A stretch of DNA of 42,160 nt from Planctomycetaceae bacterium (GTDB lineage Bacteria > Planctomycetota > Phycisphaerae > Phycisphaerales > SM1A02), in assembly GCA_027483065.1 (NCBI GenBank), contig JAIXVI010000198.1:1-42160 (forward strand). The letters run 5' to 3'. The stretch's first letter is position 1. Each line of letters starts with the position of its first letter. Below the pieces are notes generated by a model. It was given only the letters and a program-made list of their open reading frames with translations. It was not told where the DNA came from and ran no database searches. Shown here one piece after another: positions 40,093 through 42,160 of the stretch. The translations under genes were made by a program, and so were the position numbers.

Positions 40093-42160
40093 TCAGCGGG
40101 CCGCAAGAAGTGGCTTGAGCCACTTGCCCGTCCAACTGCCTTTCGCGCGCGCGACTTGTTCCGGCGTCCCCGTGGCGACGATGGTGCCGCCGCGATCGCC
40201 GCCTTCTGGTCCTAGGTCGATGATCCAGTCGGCGCACTTCACGACGTCGAGGTTGTGTTCGATCACAACGAGTGTGTGGCCTTTGTCTGCGAGGCGTTCG
40301 AGGACCGACAGCAGGCGCGCAACGTCGGCGAAGTGAAGGCCTGTCGTCGGTTCGTCGAGCACGTACAGCGTTTGCGCGTCGGTGGCGTTTCCGAGTTCCG
40401 TGGCGAGTTTCACGCGTTGCGCTTCACCGCCCGAAAGCGTGGTCGATGCTTGACCGAGTTGGATGTAGCCGAGTCCGACATCACGCAAGCACTCGAGCAT
40501 GCGATGGATCTTGGGATGCGCGTCAAAGAACGTCAGCGCATCTTCGATCGTTGCGTCGAGGACATCGGCGATCGTTCGACCGCGGTAGCGAATATCGAGC
40601 GTTTCGCGTGCGTAGCGCTTGCCTTTGCAAGCTTCGCAGGCGACGAAAACGTCGGGGAGAAAGTGCATTTCGATGCGCTTCACACCTTGGCCTTGGCAGA
40701 CTTCGCATCTTCCGCCTTTCACGTTGAACGAGAAGCGTCCTGGCTCGTAGCCGCGGATTTTCGACTCAGGAACAAGCGACCAAATCTTGCGAATCTCGTC
40801 GAAGATTCCGGTGTAGGTCGCGGGATTCGATCGTGGCGTGCGGCCGATCGGCGATTGATCCACTTCAATGACGCGAGCGATATCGCCAAGACCGGTCACG
40901 CGTCCGTGTGCACCGGGCGCCGTCTTTTCGCCGAGGACGTGTTTCTTCGCCGCTTGCAGCAAGATGTCGTTGACGAGCGTGGACTTGCCGGAGCCGGAAA
41001 CGCCCGTCACGCAGACGAGGCCGCCGAGCGGGAACGCAACATCAATGGCTTGAAGATTGTTCTCCTTCGCGCCCTTGACCACGATCGCACGATCTTCCGA
41101 GAGTTTGCGACGTTTCTTCGGCGTTTCGATTTTCTTGCGGCCGGACAAGTACTCGCCGGTCAAGCTCGTTGGATGCGCGGCGATGCCAGCGAGATCGCCT
41201 TCTGCGACCAGCGTTCCGCCGTGTCGACCGGGGCCCGGTCCGATGTCGACGATCCAATCCGCCGCGCGCATCATGTCTTCGTCGTGCTCGACGACGATCA
41301 CGGTGTTCCCGATATCCGAGAGTCGGCGAAGCGTTGCGATGAGTCGATCGTTGTCGCGCTGGTGAAGTCCGATGGTGGGCTCATCGAGCACGTAGCAAAC
41401 GCCGACAAGCCCCGAGCCCACTTGCGTTGCCAATCGAATGCGCTGCGCTTCGCCGCCCGAGAGTGTGGAACTCGTACGGTCGAGCGAGAGGTACTCAAGT
41501 CCGACCGACGCGAGGAACCCAAGTCGCGCTTCGATCTCTTTCAAAATCGGTGCTGCGATCTGTCGCTCTTCTTTCGAGAGTTGAAGCGACTGCGCGGCCG
41601 CGAGCGCGCGCGAAACCGTCATCGCAGCGAGATCTGCAATCGACAGCGACATGGTGCCGCTCTTCACTTTGACTGCGAGCGCTTCGGTCCGCAGTCGTCG
41701 CCCCATGCAGGTTGGGCAGGGCTTCTGGCTCATGAACGCCATCAACCGTTCGCGCACGGATTCGCTCTCGGTATCCGTCGAGCGACGCTTCAAATGCGGC
41801 AAAACGCCTTCCCATTCGAAGTCGAGCGACACACCCGGCGCGTCGCTTCCCCACATCAGCGCTTGGCGAATCTTCGCGGGCAACTTTTCGTACGGCGTGT
41901 CGATGTCGATCTTCGCGTGGACCCCGAAACTTCGCAGCGCACGCGCGTAGTAGATGTTCATGCGCCGACCGTTCTTCCTCCACGGAAGAATCGCTTCGCG
42001 CAGTGATTTTGACATGTCTGGGACGCAGAGTTCTTCATCGAACTCGTTCACCGTTCCGAGACCTGCGCAGGAAGAGCACGCGCCTTGCGGCGAATTGAAG
42101 CTGAAAAGGCGCGGCTCAAGTTCTTCGAGCGAGCATTGTGGGTGATCGGGGCAAGAGAAC
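40093..42160 (-). CDS. uvrA: UvrABC excision repair subunit A (partial, N-terminus missing)
   Basis: UvrA finds bulky DNA damage and loads UvrB. About 688 C-terminal residues are present; the frame is open past the ORF track start (42051) to the window edge, and [22 protein letters not shown] there is clearly UvrA, so the N-terminal Walker A is outside. The first zinc module has CPDH-type ligands plus CSSC; the second is CEVCQGQG and CEACKGKRY. Both ABC signatures ([14 protein letters not shown] and [14 protein letters not shown]) and both Walker B motifs ([20 protein letters not shown]) are present. The second Walker A is [15 protein letters not shown]. It is monocistronic as far as visible. 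Confidence 0.96.
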   Translation of the reverse strand, partial: FSCPDHPQCSLEELEPRLFSFNSPQGACSSCAGLGTVNEFDEELCVPDMSKSLREAILPWRKNGRRMNIYYARALRSFGVHAKIDIDTPYEKLPAKIRQALMWGSDAPGVSLDFEWEGVLPHLKRRSTDTESESVRERLMAFMSQKPCPTCMGRRLRTEALAVKVKSGTMSLSIADLAAMTVSRALAAAQSLQLSKEERQIAAPILKEIEARLGFLASVGLEYLSLDRTSSTLSGGEAQRIRLATQVGSGLVGVCYVLDEPTIGLHQRDNDRLIATLRRLSDIGNTVIVVEHDEDMMRAADWIVDIGPGPGRHGGTLVAEGDLAGIAAHPTSLTGEYLSGRKKIETPKKRRKLSEDRAIVVKGAKENNLQAIDVAFPLGGLVCVTGVSGSGKSTLVNDILLQAAKKHVLGEKTAPGAHGRVTGLGDIARVIEVDQSPIGRTPRSNPATYTGIFDEIRKIWSLVPESKIRGYEPGRFSFNVKGGRCEVCQGQGVKRIEMHFLPDVFVACEACKGKRYARETLDIRYRGRTIADVLDATIEDALTFFDAHPKIHRMLECLRDVGLGYIQLGQASTTLSGGEAQRVKLATELGNATDAQTLYVLDEPTTGLHFADVARLLSVLERLADKGHTLVVIEHNLDVVKCADWIIDLGPEGGDRGGTIVATGTPEQVARAKGSWTGKWLKPLLAAR

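Noticed and set aside
40255-42006. 583-aa plus-strand ORF
   Set aside because: It is antisense to uvrA and has no recognisable sequence.

Overview
The window is a 42 kb piece of a GC-rich bacterial chromosome. It is densely packed with housekeeping and accessory genes on both strands. The mix suggests a planctomycete, probably of the Phycisphaerae type: an FbaB-type class I aldolase, DUF1573/DUF1570/DUF502 proteins, a Gld-like ABC exporter, large PP2C and GAF-REC signalling proteins, and a short PutA. This placement is inferred from gene content only; there is no rRNA in the window. I saw no tRNA, rRNA, CRISPR array, insertion sequence, integrase or phage gene. Strong GC bias at codon position 3 makes many long antisense ORFs (up to 1067 aa), which I treat as shadows.

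Layout, left to right. Bases 1-450 hold a hairpin-rich non-coding stretch, then a DUF1573 lipoprotein with a strong terminator. A TauE/SafE exporter (-), a 3D-domain secreted protein (+), a ComM/YifB ATPase (-), the bifunctional proline catabolic enzyme PutA (-) with a 13-bp tandem repeat at its 3' end, a GT4/5 glycosyltransferase (-) and an unrecognised protein (-) follow. PrmC (+), carrying a large insertion, lies beside a GAF/REC signalling protein (-). A tight plus-strand operon (15-20 kb) encodes an ABC ATPase, a fused GldF-GldG-like permease/auxiliary protein and a DUF4340 protein. Convergent to it is a PP2C phosphatase-ribD pair, and fusA lies upstream of that pair.

From 26 to 32 kb: fbaB-mnmA-RNase HII-like (-), then a divergent pair of a P1B-type ATPase with an unusual CPG motif (-) and gpsA (+). 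From 32.9 to 37.7 kb seven minus-strand genes appear to be cotranscribed: hotdog thioesterase, purN, a HEXXH/PDZ peptidase-like protein, DUF502, hpf, ptsN and ptsH. The last three resemble the nitrogen-PTS block that follows rpoN in Proteobacteria, here without rpoN or rapZ. The window ends with a GT2-methyltransferase fusion (+), an ArsR-like regulator (+) and the C-terminal two thirds of uvrA (-).

Most genes are ordinary core functions. No clear new multi-gene system was found. The most interesting items are: the RNase HII-like protein with altered active-site context, the P1B ATPase with CPG, a histidine-kinase-like region whose phospho-acceptor position is Arg, the PrmC insertion, the Gld-like fused exporter, the PTS/HPF operon, and a possible structured RNA at the left edge.
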